Assembly: GCA_019828595.1 (NCBI GenBank) | Contig: JAHQRK010000018.1 | Span: 62,001 to 126,000, forward strand | DNA from: Aphanomyces cochlioides | Lineage: Eukaryota > Oomycota > Saprolegniomycetes > Saprolegniales > Verrucalvaceae | Length of the DNA stretch: 64,000 nucleotides | Direction: 5' to 3' | In this document: positions 55,734 to 64,000 of the stretch, piece after piece | How positions within the stretch are numbered: the first letter of the stretch is position 1 | How the letters are laid out: each line of letters begins with the position of its first letter | The notes under the pieces: model-generated | What the model was told of the DNA's origin: nothing | Database searches by the model: none | The model's input: the letters and a program-made list of their open reading frames with translations, nothing else | Program-made: the position numbers and the translations under genes

Positions 55734-56630
55734 ATGGCCGACTCCTCCGGGTCCGACAAAGGTCTCAGCGACCTGAGATTCCACGGCAAGAAGGCGACGT
55801 CCACGTCATGGAAGGCCCGCTTCATTGCCCACCTCAACGCGCTTTCAACTACCCACGACTACGAGCGATCCAAGAAGGGGCAACGGCCCTATCATTTGGC
55901 GCACTCTGATTGGCTGAAATTTCAGCCAATCATCGACGTCGACGAACTCGCTTGAAGATGGACATCACGGCGGACGTTGAGGCCTTGGAGGCCGAAAGAC
56001 TCAAGCGTTATTACTACCTACGCATGCAAGAGTCTGCCATTCGTGGCTTATTGGGCAAAGTGTTGCCAAATGAACTTTTAGTTCACCTCCAAGGGACGAT
56101 CAACAACCCTGATCTCCCTATCCACGAGGTGTGGAAGATGCTGGAGCGTGAATACGGGCAATTGTCCTTGGACGTGAGTACTAGTTTGTACTTAGAGTTT
56201 CTAACTCTGCCTAAGAAACCTTTTAAGAGTGTTAGCGACCTCTTAAAGAGAATGCGCTCTTTGCAAAACCAGCTTAACGAGCTATATGTGAAGAGTGTTG
56301 GAGAACCTTTGATATCTGATTATCAAGTCTCACAGGCACTTGTTGCCGCACTTCCTTCGGAGTTTTTTGGGTCAAATGTGAGCCAAACTAAGGAAGGTTT
56401 TAAAGTCTCAGTCATTGAGACTGTAGTGAAGCAAGTGTTTAACACTAGGTCTAGTGAGGCTATTGCTGACATGACAGCTTCAAAGCGCGGCAGTAAGCGC
56501 GAAATCTCTGTGAACCAAGCTAAGGTCAACAAGACCAATAAGAAAGCTAAAAAGTATACTGAGTGTTTTTACTGCCACGGAACCTCTAAGTAGGTGGCAA
56601 AGGTCACTTTAAGGAGGCCTGCCCTCTTCG
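55734..56630 (+). pseudogene. Copia gag
   Basis: Starts at ATG 55734 (MADSSGSDKGLSDLRFHGKK). A frame break near 55950 leads to KMDITADVEALEAERLKRYY, with the copia gag pattern (MQESAIRGLLGKVLP, LLKRMRSLQNQLNEL). It ends in a zinc knuckle broken by a frameshift (CFYCHGTSK, stop, then GHFKEACP in another frame). Confidence 0.85.
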
Positions 56631-56631
56631 C

Positions 56632-58213
56632 ATGAGCAATGAGAAGGCAGGTATCGAGCGCGACAACATCAATGACAAGCGCGCCAAGAAGCGCATTGTC
56701 GGTGCAAACACTGCACAGGCAAGCAAAATATCCGGAAATTCCAACTTATCCGGAAATTCAATTTTAAACCAATCAGACATGAATGGGATGATACATTCCG
56801 GAAGCCCTGATAGCTCGATTTATGACCAATCAGATGATGATATGGGAATAAATTTTAGCCAATCAGAGGGCGACTTTTCTAAGATGCATAATGATGCCGA
56901 AAATGATAAAAATGGGCCGGATCAGTGGTCGGCGATAACTTCCCTCACTAAAAGTGTCGCAAAACATACCCTGAGCATCGAAGAAGAGGTAATGCGTCAT
57001 GCACCGTATCTGTTTAAGAGATCTAAGTGTGTTGATCCTAGTGATTGGGTTCTCGACTCTGGATGCGGTATGCACATGACGTACGTGACCTCCTTCTATA
57101 GAGCTTCTAAGCAGTGTAATGAATACGAGTTTACGTTTGGAGATGGCTCCACGCTAAACGATTAGACTCTATATTATGTCTATTGATAAAGAGTTAAAGA
57201 GGTTTTCGTTCGAGAGTGTATGTTTTGTGCCAGGTGCAAGTGCCAATATTCTAAGTGAGAATGCCCTAAAAAGGGCTGGGTTTCAAATTATAGACAGTCT
57301 GAATGGACCGTATAAATTTGTGTTTGTTAAAGGGCAACTTCAATTTGTCGCAATTGCAATAAGTGGGACATACTATATCCGACATTACAACCTACGACAG
57401 AGACAGGTCGCATGTCAGCATGCGAAGGCTAAGCCTAGCAGAGTTAAAAGTGTTGATTCTATTACTAGTGCTTCGGCTATGTTACAGGAATGGCATGTCC
57501 GTATGGGTCATGCGAATAAGGAGACTGTAATGCGTGTACTAAGTCGAGGCGACCTTCCTAGTATACCTCTCGTTCCTATGGAACTCCTAAAACGGGTGCT
57601 GTTTTTCTGTAAAGTATTTGCTGAAATGAAAATGCGTCGCATGTCGTACCGTAATAGTATTGGGTCCAGAAAACCTGGTACTGTCCACACGGACACCAAT
57701 GGACCAATGAAAACAAAGGGAATTTTCGGTGGAAAATACGGTATGAAGTACTATGTCAATGTGGTGGACGATGTCTCATCCTGGCGTTGGTGTTTCATAT
57801 TAAAGAAAAAGAATCAAGTGTTTGATTCAATTAAACACCTTGTATTAAAACTTGATCGCAGTGGCGATCTTACAGTACGTGTCATCAGAAGTGATGGTGG
57901 TTCCGAGTTCGTTAACCAGGAGTTAGAAGAGTTCTGTAAGTCAAAAGGATTAAAATTTCAGAAATCTATCCCATACTCTCCTGAGGAGAATGGTTCTGCA
58001 GAAAGGGACCATCGGACTAAGCTAGCTATGGTGCGTTGTGCACTTAAAGATGCTAAAATGCCAGCAATATGGTGGCCAGAGACACTGGTCTACTTCAACT
58101 ATGTTCAGAACCGAATACCTATGAAACGTCTGGGGTTTAAAACGCCCTATGAAATATTGTACAGTAGCAAGCAGAGCAACGGCCAGATAAGAAGCTGTCG
58201 GCACGAGCTGTAA
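56632..58213 (+). pseudogene. Copia protease and integrase
   Basis: Protease WVLDSGCGMHMT at about 57047. A stop at 57165 interrupts the reading. Integrase: HHCC region (WHVRMGHANKETVMRVL), then D in TVHTDTNGP, D in RVIRSDGGSEFV and E in YSPEENGSAERDH. The reading ends at 58213 before the RT. Confidence 0.88.
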
Positions 58214-58230
58214 AGTGCAGTTTCCTAGGA

Positions 58231-60343
58231 GTGTCGGAGGACTACAAAGGGTATCGACTCCTGGACATTGCAAATAATCGTTTCCTTATTGCAAGAGACG
58301 TCCTATTTGATCCAAGCTATGGAACACGTGCTATTAAGAACGCGTTCGAAACAAACGAGATTCGGTTGAACAAAACTGACATTGTTAATAACGTATTTCA
58401 TAACGTCGAATCTCCTCCTGATGACTACGACAGTGAGGAAATTTCGAATTTAAATGTGGCTGAACGAGCCAATAAACGTCGTCGAATTTCTCCCTTGACG
58501 GCTCCTTCGAATCAAGGGACAGTGGGAGTTGATAACTCAACAGTTCAACGATCACATCAACGACATGCTATTGGTCGAAAACCTGCTACTGTATCTTCAA
58601 CTAGAGTTGCTGAAGTTGAGATGCCTAATGACGAGCCTAGGCCCACACGTCTTCGGAAAAGACCTGCATATCTTAATGAGTATGCTTGTTTAATGACTTC
58701 TGTTGATAAAGTATTTCCTAAAGTCTCTATCTCTCCTGACCAAAGTGTTCATAAAGTTCCCAGTTCCTACAGAGCTGCGATGCAGAGTCCTGACTCTACC
58801 AACTGGCGTGATGCACTTGACTCAGAGTACAATGCATTACTCGAGAACGAAACATGGGAGTTATAAGATCTCCCGCATGGTCAAAAAGCTCTTCCGTGTC
58901 ATTGGGTATTTAGTATAAAATATCTGGCTAATGGGCAACTTGATCGTTATAAAGCTAGATTAGTGGCCCAAGGCTGCCACCAACAGCTAGGAATAGACTG
59001 TGATGAGATATACTCTCCAGTAGCACGTTATGAGTCACTTCGTCTTGTATTAGCCATCACTACTATCCTTAATGTGGAGTGCCACCAGATGGATGTAGTT
59101 ACCGCCTTTCTGAACGGATCTCTTGACGAGGTGATATATATGCGACAGCCGCAAGGCTTTATCACTGACGGCACCAAGGTGCTTAAACTACGAAAGAGCT
59201 TATATGGCCTGCGCCAGGCTCCTCGTATATGATATAATGTCCTACACACCTTTCTAACTGGCATGGGTTTTGTCCGTTGCTATAAAGAGTATTGCATATA
59301 CGTACAAAAAGTGGGAGAATTAAAGGATGTGTTTAACGCACAAAATCAAGATTGGGTTATATTAGTTGTGTACGTTAATGACATCACAATAGTATCTCCA
59401 AGTATAGAAAGCATGAACGTGAATTATCTGCCAGGTTTAAAATGAAAGACCTAGGTGATATCAACTTTCTCCTGAAAATGGAGGTTAAACGTGACCGTCA
59501 AAACAAAATCATGACGATTTCCCAATATCGGTACATCACTGACCTTCTGGAGAAATACGGGATGAAAGATTGCATCCCTGTATCGACACCCCAGGTTGTC
59601 GGTTTAGAGCTTAAAGCTGAAAGCAATATGTCTAAGGAGGAGATGGAATCTCAACCTTTTGACTTTTGGGGACTAATAGGATCCTTACAGTATCTGGTTA
59701 GAGGTACCAGACCTGATATAGCAAATGCAGTAAGAGATTTAAGTCGATTTCTGTCCTGTTATAATGAAACACATTGGCTAGCGGCCTTGAAGATCCTGAG
59801 ATACTTGAAAGGAACGTCTAAATATGGTCTCTACTTAAGCGGCGACGCCGACACATAGCGTATGATGTGTTTACAGACGCTTCTTTCGCGAGTCAAACTA
59901 AAGATCGTAAATCCGTCACCGGTTATCTTATCCGGATGGCTGGGATTTGTGTCTGCTGGGCAAGCTCGAAGCAGCATGGTATCGCTCTTTCTACTGCAGA
60001 GTCAGAATTAATAGCCCTGAGTGAGGGCTGCAAAGAATGTGAATGGATTAATGCCCTACTAACTGAAATGGGAATGGCATTAAAGCGCCCCATTAGTGTA
60101 TGGTGTGATAGCAAAGCCGCTATCGCCTGTGTTAAGAACCCAGGAAACCACAAAGGCACTAAGCATGTTGATGTCAGACATCTATTTACTAGAGACCTAT
60201 TCGAAGAAAAGAAAATAGATCTTATATATTGTCCTACAAAGGAAATGATAGCTGATATCTTAACAAAACCTCTTGCTAAGCAACAGTTTGCTTATCTAAG
60301 ATCAAAAATGGGAGTTAGAGATCTCAATGTAGCTAAACCATAG
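58231..60343 (+). pseudogene. Copia reverse transcriptase and RNase H
   Basis: RT: DALDSEYNALLENETWEL, stop at 58866, LVAQGCHQQLGIDCDEIYSP, MDVVTAFLNGSLDEVIYMRQ, stop at 59232. The usual YVDD site reads YVND (LVVYVNDITIVSP). RNase H: FTDASFASQTKDRKSVTGYL, ALSTAESELIAL and VWCDSKAAIACVKNP. Several stops and the active-site change make it inactive. Confidence 0.9.
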
Positions 60344-60358
60344 AGCTCTTAGTGGGAG

Positions 60359-60745
60359 TGTTAGCTATAGGTTAGCCCTAGGGCCCAGCCTTAGGGATAA
60401 CGAAACTCAATAGGGAAGGTTATCCATGTTAGGAAACATAGATGATCGTGTAAAGAGCCCATGGCTTATGGGTAACCGGCTGTGGATCGTCTAGCACGAC
60501 CCTCAGCCCAATTCAATTGGCAAACGGCACACATCATAGAGATGATGCATGTCGTTGGCCAGCTTTAACTTGCTCTATGTATTTAATGAATGCATGGTTG
60601 TGAGGAGGCAACCGTAAAGACGGTTGCCACTACTAACTAATTGGCTATGATATTATGTGGGTCGTATAAGTTTACTTTCTAATCTACCCCGGTTGAGCCA
60701 CCTTACTTGTGTATTCTGCTGCTTCCCCGCTGCTGTTGATTAACA
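60359..60745 (+). repeat. 3-prime LTR of the copia element
   Basis: 387 bp. It is preceded by a short purine-rich tract agtgggag. The element ends at 60745 and is followed by gtggt. Confidence 0.95.
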
Positions 60746-61347
60746 GTGGTCTCCAACTATAATATCGTGATCATTTACCTCGCACCGCTGGCGCTTTGCG
60801 ACATCATGCAATTCGCGCGGAGACCTCTTCATGTCTCACAACTCGTAGAAACCGACAGTCGCGCAACAATCGATAGTGTACAAGCATACTTTTGACCAAT
60901 CAACGACTTGTGCTCATTTTGTCCCCAATGATCGACCTGTACTCATTTGTTTGAACCAATCAATCTCTTTGTACATAAATACTTCCTCTGTTTGGCAATA
61001 TTTGCAGACAAAAATTCATTATTATACATAAATCAAATATGCAGAATCTGTATTTTAAAAAGATTACAACACAACATCGGTCATGGCATCAAGTAAATCG
61101 CAAACCTCATCCAGCCTGCTTTCTTCCTCGAGTCGTAAGTGCTAAACTAAAAATTTTATGTAGTGATCCTACATGCACAAAAAGATTTCAAATTATTTTC
61201 ATCGAGTTTTCTCGTTTTTAGACTTGATTCGCAACCTTTGAGGAGTAAGGATTATTTTGACTAAATAATGAAACATTTCGTTCGTATTATTTTGAGAAAG
61301 CAATGTTCTTTTTGCAATTAATATGAATATTTTGACTCAAATCATTT

Positions 61348-61436
61348 ACTTCGTGGATGGCTCCTTTGGAGGGGGCATATTTGCATATATAAAATATATG
61401 CAAATATGCCCCCTCCAAAGGAGCCATCCACGAAGT
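61348..61436. repeat. Perfect 43-bp hairpin with 3-nt loop, unit B
   Basis: acttcgtggatggctccttt... runs 43 bases, then aaa, then its exact reverse complement to 61436. The core is gcatatttgcatatat. Unit A has the same outer 17 bp (54074-54110) but lacks the inner 52 nt. Confidence 0.97.
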
Positions 61437-61454
61437 GTTTGTATTATTTAGCCT

Positions 61455-62714
61455 CTACTGATTTTGCCCCAAGATCTTTCCCATCATTTGTTTCTGAGCT
61501 TAAAGTTGCAGTTTGAGTGCCTCAATCGTATTTTCGAGGTTGCCGCTCGAACAGTTTAGCATTTCGTTGTGGTGCTGGAGATATTTGCATCTCGTGTTTC
61601 CATTTCAATTCCTTCATCTGCCTCTCATGTTCGTTGATTTGTATGGACAGACTGCCGTTGTATTTATCTGATAACACACGAAACATTTGTCGCACGTTTT
61701 GATGATCTTGCTTGTTGAGACTGATGAGCTCTGTTTTGTTCTTCCAGACATATCGCCAGTCTTTGTTGATAATTCTCTTCAGTTCCATTTCGGCGTCGGG
61801 TAATTTGTCAGTTGGAACGAGAATAATTGAATCCAATATCGCGTTGTTCGGATTGAACTCAGCGTCATGGTTGTAGAAACGACCTTTCATGTTCTTTGAT
61901 CGCCCGAATTTTTAAATCTTCTTCTGACTATCAACCATTGAAGTATCCACCAGATATACACAAGCAATTTCATTTGGGACTAGTTGCATGAATGCTTGTA
62001 AAAACGCTTTGTCGATTTTGCACAATTCGCCGACCAGTTTCTTCTTCAGCAGTCCATTTCCATATAGAATCTCGAAGATACGATGATAGATCCAAGTTCG
62101 AAACTCATTGAGCACCGGCGTTGAAACCGAAACACGCAACGCATGCATCAAACCACCGAACGTCAAAAAATACTTGCGACGACCCATCAATGGTAAATTT
62201 TTTGTTGTGCTCATCCACAATGTAGCTGCTCTGAGGACGAAGAATGACTTTGATAAAATGAGTGAGTGCAAATATCTTCCCAACATCAGCAGCTTTGAAA
62301 AATATCTTGTCCACTGATCGGTCGCCACGTATTTCCACTGTAAAGCTAGCGTCTTTCACAAAGAAAGACGAATCGGATCCGCTGATCATGCTGGGAGGCG
62401 CTTCTTGTTTTTTTTGTAGTCACTCAAGAGAATGTCCAATTGCGGAGTTTTCTGAATCAGCCTGACATCTCTGTTTGTAGCATACTTCTCTGATGTCGTG
62501 TAAATGCCTTTATCAAGCGCTTTCTTGTTCGCAAAGACCATGTCAAATCCAATCTTGGCGTTCTTCAGCAGCTTGTTTGCTTGGCGTTTTTCAACGTCTT
62601 GGCGAACTTGTCAATGTTGACAAAGCTGTGGTCTCCAACTATAATATCGTGATCATTTACCTCGCACCGCTGGCGCTTTGCGACATCATGCAATTCGCGC
62701 GGAGACCTCTTCAT
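61455..62714 (-). pseudogene. BRO-N / T5orf172-type gene, unit B
   Basis: Same gene as in unit A without interruption, from ATG 62714 to about 61455. It has the shared frameshifts plus one of its own: the A-run after AKTLK is one base shorter (cgtttttcaacg here, cgttttttcaacg in unit A on the plus strand). Domain order: basic N-terminus, BRO-N-like, T5orf172/BRO-C-like with FGRSKNMKGRF, coiled-coil tail. Host of origin unknown; acquisition from a large DNA virus or a mobile element is inference. Confidence 0.78.
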
Positions 62715-62855
62715 GTCTCACAACTCGTAGAAACCGACAGTCGCGCAACAATCGATAGTGTACAAGCATACTTTTGACCAATCAACGACTTGTGCTCATT
62801 TTGTCCCCAATGATCGACCTGTACTCATTTGTTTGAACCAATCAATCTCGTTGTA

Positions 62856-63565
62856 CAGTCCTAACAATATTAATTATGAAAGAATATTCATCAAGAAGAG
62901 AATTGCTAAAGTATCAATTTTAGGAGGTTTTATTTAAAGCCTTTGTCGGAGGAAAAAGTCCTTCGCCGGATCCGAACCGAGGACCAATTCAAAATGACTG
63001 GTATGTTAAATTGCAGTTCATTTTTCAGTCTGAGGATACCTCCGCTGAAAAACCGTGGTTCGTTGGGTAAGCTTGCGAAATGGATGATGACCTGCGATTG
63101 TAGCCGTGAGGTGAGGGGTGAAGAATTGGCATGGGGCCCCGGGCGAATGCCTGGAGGCAGTGCTCCCTTTTATTTTACATATTATTTTATCTCATACACT
63201 GAAAGGGTGACAAGTTATATTTCACACTTATCAAACTGTCTAATCAGCTCGTACATTTCCTCATCATGATGTACTGCTCGACCGTGAACAATGTCCGTTA
63301 GTGTTGACTTAGATGACGCACGGACCAACTTGAGCGTTTGCATTGCCCAGGCTTGAAGATGAGCTCGACTGATGTGTGGGTTGACGGTCTTGTGTTCAAT
63401 GATTTCCTTCTTTTGCTTTATCGTGAGCCGAACGCGGTCCATTTTCGCACATGCGGCATTCAAACTTTAAAAAGACCCTATTAATTATTATTTTTTGTAG
63501 GAAATACTATATAAATTATAACAGGATATAAAATTATAGTGGGGCAGTATTTCGAGGTATGACTG
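62856..63565 (-). mobile_element. Pogo-like element, 710 bp, TA duplication, non-autonomous
   Basis: It starts cagtcctaaca and ends (inverted) cagtcatacctcg, with TA on both sides (62854-62855, 63566-63567). The uninterrupted site is at the unit A/B junction (ctttgtacataaatac, about 60968). It encodes only a DNA-binding N-terminus. Confidence 0.8.
63215..63463 (-). pseudogene. Pogo/Tigger-type transposase N-terminal fragment
   Basis: 82 aa with a helix-turn-helix of the CENP-B/pogo N-terminal type (RLTIKQKKEIIEHKTVNPHI, then ASSKSTLTDIV). The catalytic DDE part is absent from the 710-bp element. Confidence 0.6.
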
Positions 63566-63575
63566 TACATAAATA

Positions 63576-64000
63576 CTTCCTCTGGCAATATTTGCAGACA
63601 AAAATTCATTACTATACATAAATCAAATATGTAGAATCTGTATTTTAAAAAGATTACAACACAACATCGGTCATGGCATCAAGTAAATCGCAAACCTCAT
63701 CCAGCCTGCTTTCTTCCTCGTGTCGCAAGTGCAATAGCCGCAAGGCTATCGCATCACCATTCGTCCTTGCGTCTGCTTTACTTCTGGGAATGTCATAGGT
63801 GTTACCACCATGGGTTTCAATGATCTCATTCAACACACGCTACAGAGTGCCAAAAGTTTTGTCAAGCGTCGACGCTGATAGCTCCTTGAATGATTCTTCA
63901 ACGGCGTCAATCAATTCCTCAATCGATAAACATCCCTTTGTTTGTTGTAAAGCCTGGATCGAGTTAAGAACCCTAGATCCAATACATTCATGTCTGGAGA
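63576..64000 (-). pseudogene. Mariner-type transposase C-terminus, running off the window
   Basis: The minus-strand reading SIQALQQTKGCLSIEELIDA, then KELSASTLDKTFGTL, a stop (TAG where the family has Gln), and VLNEIIETHGGNTYDIPRSK, ending DEVCDLLDAMTDVVL. It is homologous to the end of the transposase at 7500-7700 (LQYQKTTRTIEELILAVEDA). The element end cttcctctggcaatatttgc is at 63576. Units A and B start with the same element end and the last about 20 codons. Confidence 0.75.

Larger units (their letters stand above)
55308..60745 (+). mobile_element. Ty1/copia element, complete with two LTRs
   Basis: The LTRs at 55308-55690 (383 bp) and 60359-60745 (387 bp), TG to CA, differ by about three substitutions and one 4-base indel (about 99% identity). 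The target duplication gtggt is at 55303-55307 and 60746-60750. The uninterrupted site in unit B reads gctgtggtctcc at about 62627. The internal order is gag, protease, integrase, RT, RNase H on the plus strand, with several frame breaks. It is younger than the tandem duplication. Confidence 0.95.
54129..60832 (-). pseudogene. BRO-N / T5orf172-type gene, unit A, split by copia
   Basis: The start ATG is at 60832; the reading (MKRSPRELHDVAKRQRCEV) runs to 60746, is broken by the copia element and resumes at 55307. A basic segment (KLLKNAKIGFDMVFANKKAL) leads to a BRO-N-like domain (KIFFKAADVGKIF, SSQVFFDV, then VLNEFRTWIYHRI), then a T5orf172/BRO-C-like segment (ACVYLVDTS, then KFGRSKNMKGRFYNHDAEF, WRYVWKNKTELISL). 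It ends in a coiled coil (QINEHERQMKELKWKHEMQ). BRO and T5orf172 proteins are typical of large DNA viruses and phages and bind DNA. Frameshifts: at LSDYKKNKK, at FFDV, a stop after DSQKKI and one in the tail. They are shared with unit B, so they predate the duplication. Confidence 0.75.
53708..60981. repeat. Tandem unit A (mariner end plus BRO gene), split by copia
   Basis: Without the copia element and one target duplication the unit is 1831 bp. Unit B (60982-63575, without its pogo element and one TA) is 1882 bp. The 51-bp difference equals the 52-nt longer hairpin minus one T in a T-run. Both units start cttcctctgtttggcaat (a mariner end with transposase C-terminal remnant) and both carry the BRO gene on the minus strand. 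Confidence 0.9.
60982..63575. repeat. Tandem unit B (mariner end plus BRO gene)
   Basis: Second copy of the unit at 53708. Offset +7274 before the hairpin, +7326 after it. It contains the uninterrupted site of the copia insertion at about 62627. Its right junction holds the pogo element (62856-63565). Confidence 0.9.

Overview
The window looks like nuclear DNA of an oomycete, probably a saprolegnialean of the Aphanomyces type. The evidence is short spliceosomal introns (39-50 nt), an RNA polymerase II CTD made of YSPTSPA heptads, a myosin ending in a PX domain, oomycete-like mariner, chromovirus and copia elements, and no bacterial-type operons. The genus is an inference.

Layout. (1) 1-24.0 kb is a repeat-rich graveyard of broken host genes. 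It holds an unidentified gene with a MITE in it, a TRAPPC8-like relic split by a mariner, a near-perfect palindrome with 3.25-kb arms carrying the N-terminal part of a dynein heavy chain, the linker and AAA part of a dynein, two STIL-like fragments, and a broken 1,3-beta-glucan synthase. Pieces of a virus-type BRO gene (coiled-coil tail) recur through it. (2) 24.7-41 kb is the healthy gene island: RPB1 (7 exons), a class-XXX-like myosin with IQ motifs, coiled coil and PX domain (4 exons), a PIP kinase (9 exons), a small hypothetical gene on the minus strand, a secreted GPI-anchor-type protein and a small acidic hypothetical. (3) 41.65-46.5 kb is an inverted, intron-retaining pseudogene copy of RPB1 whose identity to the live gene changes sharply along its length. 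(4) 46.6-53.35 kb is a second copy of the unidentified gene seen at 4-5.4 kb, split by a complete Ty3/gypsy chromovirus. (5) 53.7-63.6 kb is a tandem duplication of a unit containing a complete but frameshifted BRO-N/T5orf172-type gene. Unit A is split by a complete Ty1/copia element and a pogo-like element sits at the end of unit B. A third mariner-type end runs off the right edge.

The most useful property of the window is that it contains its own controls. The MITE, the gypsy, the copia and the pogo insertions each have a paralogous uninterrupted site elsewhere in the window, with a single copy of the target-site duplication. This fixes element ends to the base and orders the events. The strongest candidates for something new are the palindrome family that joins glucan-synthase and BRO-tail sequence, the perfect hairpin that differs by 52 nt between the two BRO units, and the mosaic inverted RPB1 copy.

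Functionally the intact genes cover transcription (RPB1), phosphoinositide-directed motor transport (myosin-PX next to a PIP kinase) and the cell surface (the secreted protein). No tRNA, rRNA or CRISPR array was recognised.
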